A stretch of 13,531 nucleotides of DNA from Acidimicrobiia bacterium (GTDB lineage Bacteria; Actinomycetota; Acidimicrobiia; Acidimicrobiales; Ilumatobacteraceae), in the NCBI GenBank assembly GCA_010025655.1, contig RGSV01000014.1, positions 1-13,531 on the forward strand, written 5' to 3'. The notes under the pieces are model-generated. The model was not told the DNA's origin. It saw nothing but the letters and a program-made list of their open reading frames with translations, and ran no database searches. Of this stretch, positions 12,246 through 13,531 are shown piece by piece; position 1 is the stretch's first letter, and each line of letters begins with the position of its first letter. The position numbers and the translations under genes are program-made.

Positions 12246-13531
12246 GTGCGAATCCCTTGGCGCTTGCCACTCATCGTCGCCCTCGGGCTCGTTGGTGCGG
12301 TGTTGCCGGTTGCGCCGACTGCTGCGGCGATGCCCGGTGCCGTTGTGGTACCGAGCAATACGAGCCCGACCAAGGACTACGTGGTGATTCTCACCGAGAA
12401 CGCCAGTGTTGCCTCGAAAGTCAACAAAGAAGAGTCGCTCGGCAACGACGTCAACGACGTGTTCTCCAGCAAGGTGAAAGGTTTCGTCGCCGAACTTGAT
12501 GCGAGCGATGTGCGTCGCTTGAAGAAAGATCCGCAGGTGTTGGTGGTCGAACCCGACGCCACGTTCTCGGTGGGCGTGACGGATGAGTCGACGACGAGTA
12601 CGACAACGTCGACGACGGCTGCGCCGAGCACGACGGCTGGCCCGACGACGTCAACGTCATCAACAACGTCGAGCACGTCAACATCGACATCAACTTCAAC
12701 ATCGACATCAACATCGAGCACCACCTCCACCACCGTGGTGCCAAGTGTCGATGACCTGAACATCGGTGACCACATTCCCTTTGAATACATCGTCACGTTG
12801 CGCAGCGGAGTTGGTGCTGCTGCGTTTGCCAGCGCGCAGGCCGACAACGGCATCACGATTCTTGGCACCTTCACTGAAGTGCTCAACGGCTTTGGCGCGC
12901 GACTGTCAAAGAGCGAGTTGTCGTTGCTCGCCACTGATTCGAATGTGCTCGCGATTGAGGAGAACAGAGTTGTTGGTCTCGAAGCCGATCAAGCGAGCCC
13001 ACCGTGGGGTCTTGACCGCATCGACCAACGCTCTCGCACACTTGACTCGAACTACTCCTACAACTTCACCGGCTCAGGTGTGCGCGCCTATGTGATTGAC
13101 ACTGGTGTGCGCAGTGACCATCGTGAGTTTGGTGGACGCGTGGTGGCGGGCCACACTCGCATCAACGATGGTCGCGGCTCAGAAGACTGCAATGGTCACG
13201 GCACGCACGTGGCTGGCACCATAGGCGGTCAGACCTATGGTGTCGCTAAGGCAGTCACGATCGTGCCAGTGCGCGTGCTGTCGTGCGCAGGTCGCGGCAG
13301 TTTCTTTGACGTCATCGCTGGTGTCAACTGGGTGACAGCTGATCACGCAGCCGGCGTGCCTGCGGTGGCGAACATGAGCCTCGGTGGCGGGTTCTCCACG
13401 GCGGTTAACACGGCGGTTCGTCAAGCCGTGAATGACGGCGTGGTGATGGTGGTGGCCGCTGGCAACAACAATCGTGTGGCATCGAGTTACTCACCCGCAT
13501 CAGAGCCACTTGCCATCACGGTGGGCGCCAC
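12246..13531 (+). CDS. Secreted subtilisin-like serine protease with two I9-type prodomains (partial, 3' end missing)
   Basis: 428 residues are visible before the window ends. Residues 1-28 are a Sec-type signal peptide (Arg, hydrophobic core, cleavage after PTAAA). Residues about 42-110 resemble an I9 prodomain ([31 protein letters not shown]). Residues 115-163 are almost only Ser and Thr. Residues about 177-247 are a second I9-like unit ([32 protein letters not shown]). The S8 catalytic domain starts near PPWGLDRID (252-260), with catalytic D285 (VIDTGV) and H321 ([10 protein letters not shown]) and oxyanion N407 (AAGNN). The catalytic serine lies beyond the window. This is a proteinase K/aqualysin-like S8A enzyme; C315 and C347 may form a disulfide. 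An in-frame TAG lies three codons before the GTG at 12246, and the next ATG would remove the signal peptide, so GTG is the start. Confidence 0.92.
   Translation, partial: MRIPWRLPLIVALGLVGAVLPVAPTAAAMPGAVVVPSNTSPTKDYVVILTENASVASKVNKEESLGNDVNDVFSSKVKGFVAELDASDVRRLKKDPQVLVVEPDATFSVGVTDESTTSTTTSTTAAPSTTAGPTTSTSSTTSSTSTSTSTSTSTSTSSTTSTTVVPSVDDLNIGDHIPFEYIVTLRSGVGAAAFASAQADNGITILGTFTEVLNGFGARLSKSELSLLATDSNVLAIEENRVVGLEADQASPPWGLDRIDQRSRTLDSNYSYNFTGSGVRAYVIDTGVRSDHREFGGRVVAGHTRINDGRGSEDCNGHGTHVAGTIGGQTYGVAKAVTIVPVRVLSCAGRGSFFDVIAGVNWVTADHAAGVPAVANMSLGGGFSTAVNTAVRQAVNDGVVMVVAAGNNNRVASSYSPASEPLAITVGA
12588..12734 (+). repeat. Ser/Thr linker repeat in the protease gene
   Basis: This stretch encodes residues 115-163, built almost wholly of acg, aca, tcg, tca and agc codons. 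It contains an exact 17-base repeat with an 18-base period: copies at 12678-12694 and 12696-12712 (TCAACATCGACATCAAC). Such an array can change length in whole-codon steps. A Val/Asp-rich frame on the other strand is its shadow. Confidence 0.8.

Noticed and set aside
12181..12270. Longer SDR reading starting at 12270
   Set aside because: The added residues have no SDR feature, cover the divergent promoter region, and overlap the protease start at 12246.
12377..12934. Val/Asp-repeat frame (VDVDVDV) on the minus strand
   Set aside because: It is the shadow of the Ser/Thr linker repeat of the protease gene, which has a signal peptide and catalytic motifs in the plus-strand frame.
1..13531. CRISPR arrays, tRNA/rRNA genes, insertion sequences, toxin-antitoxin or restriction modules
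   Set aside because: No regularly spaced repeats, structural RNA signatures, transposase or integrase motifs, or defence-type domains were found on either strand.

Overview
The window looks like chromosomal DNA from a high-GC actinobacterium, most likely of the class Acidimicrobiia (Ilumatobacter/Microthrix-like). This is judged from codon use, actinobacterial family members (a DUF4916 protein, an Nei2-type glycosylase), Ser/Thr linkers encoded by acg/tcg/aca/tca codons, and many genes that appear to be leaderless. No rRNA, tRNA, CRISPR array, insertion sequence, integrase or phage gene was seen. No non-coding stretch exceeds about 150 bases.

Layout. Positions 2-166 hold the 3' end of an unrecognised + strand gene. 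274-1638 (+) is an iron-type alcohol dehydrogenase with a lysine-rich, histone-H1-like N-terminal tail. 1674-3353 (-) is an MFS transporter followed by a Nudix hydrolase, probably one transcript. 3384-4772 (+) is a GabD-like semialdehyde dehydrogenase, divergent from the transporter across 30 bases. 4789-5160 (-) is a DoxX-like membrane protein, divergent from 5199-5735 (+), a DUF4916 Nudix-fold protein; a 16-bp perfect palindrome lies between them. 5770-6141 (-) is an unknown small protein divergent from 6176-7063 (+), an Fpg/Nei-family DNA glycosylase. 7067-10412 (-) is a two-gene ABC exporter operon of the MacB/LolCDE type (ATPase, then a double-FtsX permease). 10457-11089 (-) is a 1-Cys peroxiredoxin preceded by a helically phased repeat array that looks like an operator. 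11239-12180 (-) is a short-chain dehydrogenase with a small octapeptide repeat at its N-terminus. 12246 to the window end (+) is a secreted subtilisin-like protease with two I9-like prodomains separated by a Ser/Thr linker; it is cut off before its catalytic serine.

How the genes relate. The region is mostly housekeeping and accessory metabolism: alcohol and aldehyde oxidation, oxidative damage defence (peroxiredoxin, base-excision glycosylase, Nudix proteins), export and a secreted protease. Only the ABC pair and the MFS-Nudix pair look like operons. Most other neighbours are divergent or convergent with very short gaps. Six start codons sit 6-7 bases after a TANNNT hexamer, which points to widespread leaderless transcription and was used here to choose several starts.

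The window does not clearly contain a defence island or other large new system. The points most worth checking are the Lys-tailed dehydrogenase, the tandem-prodomain protease, the phased operator of the peroxiredoxin gene, and the palindrome in the DoxX/DUF4916 bidirectional promoter.
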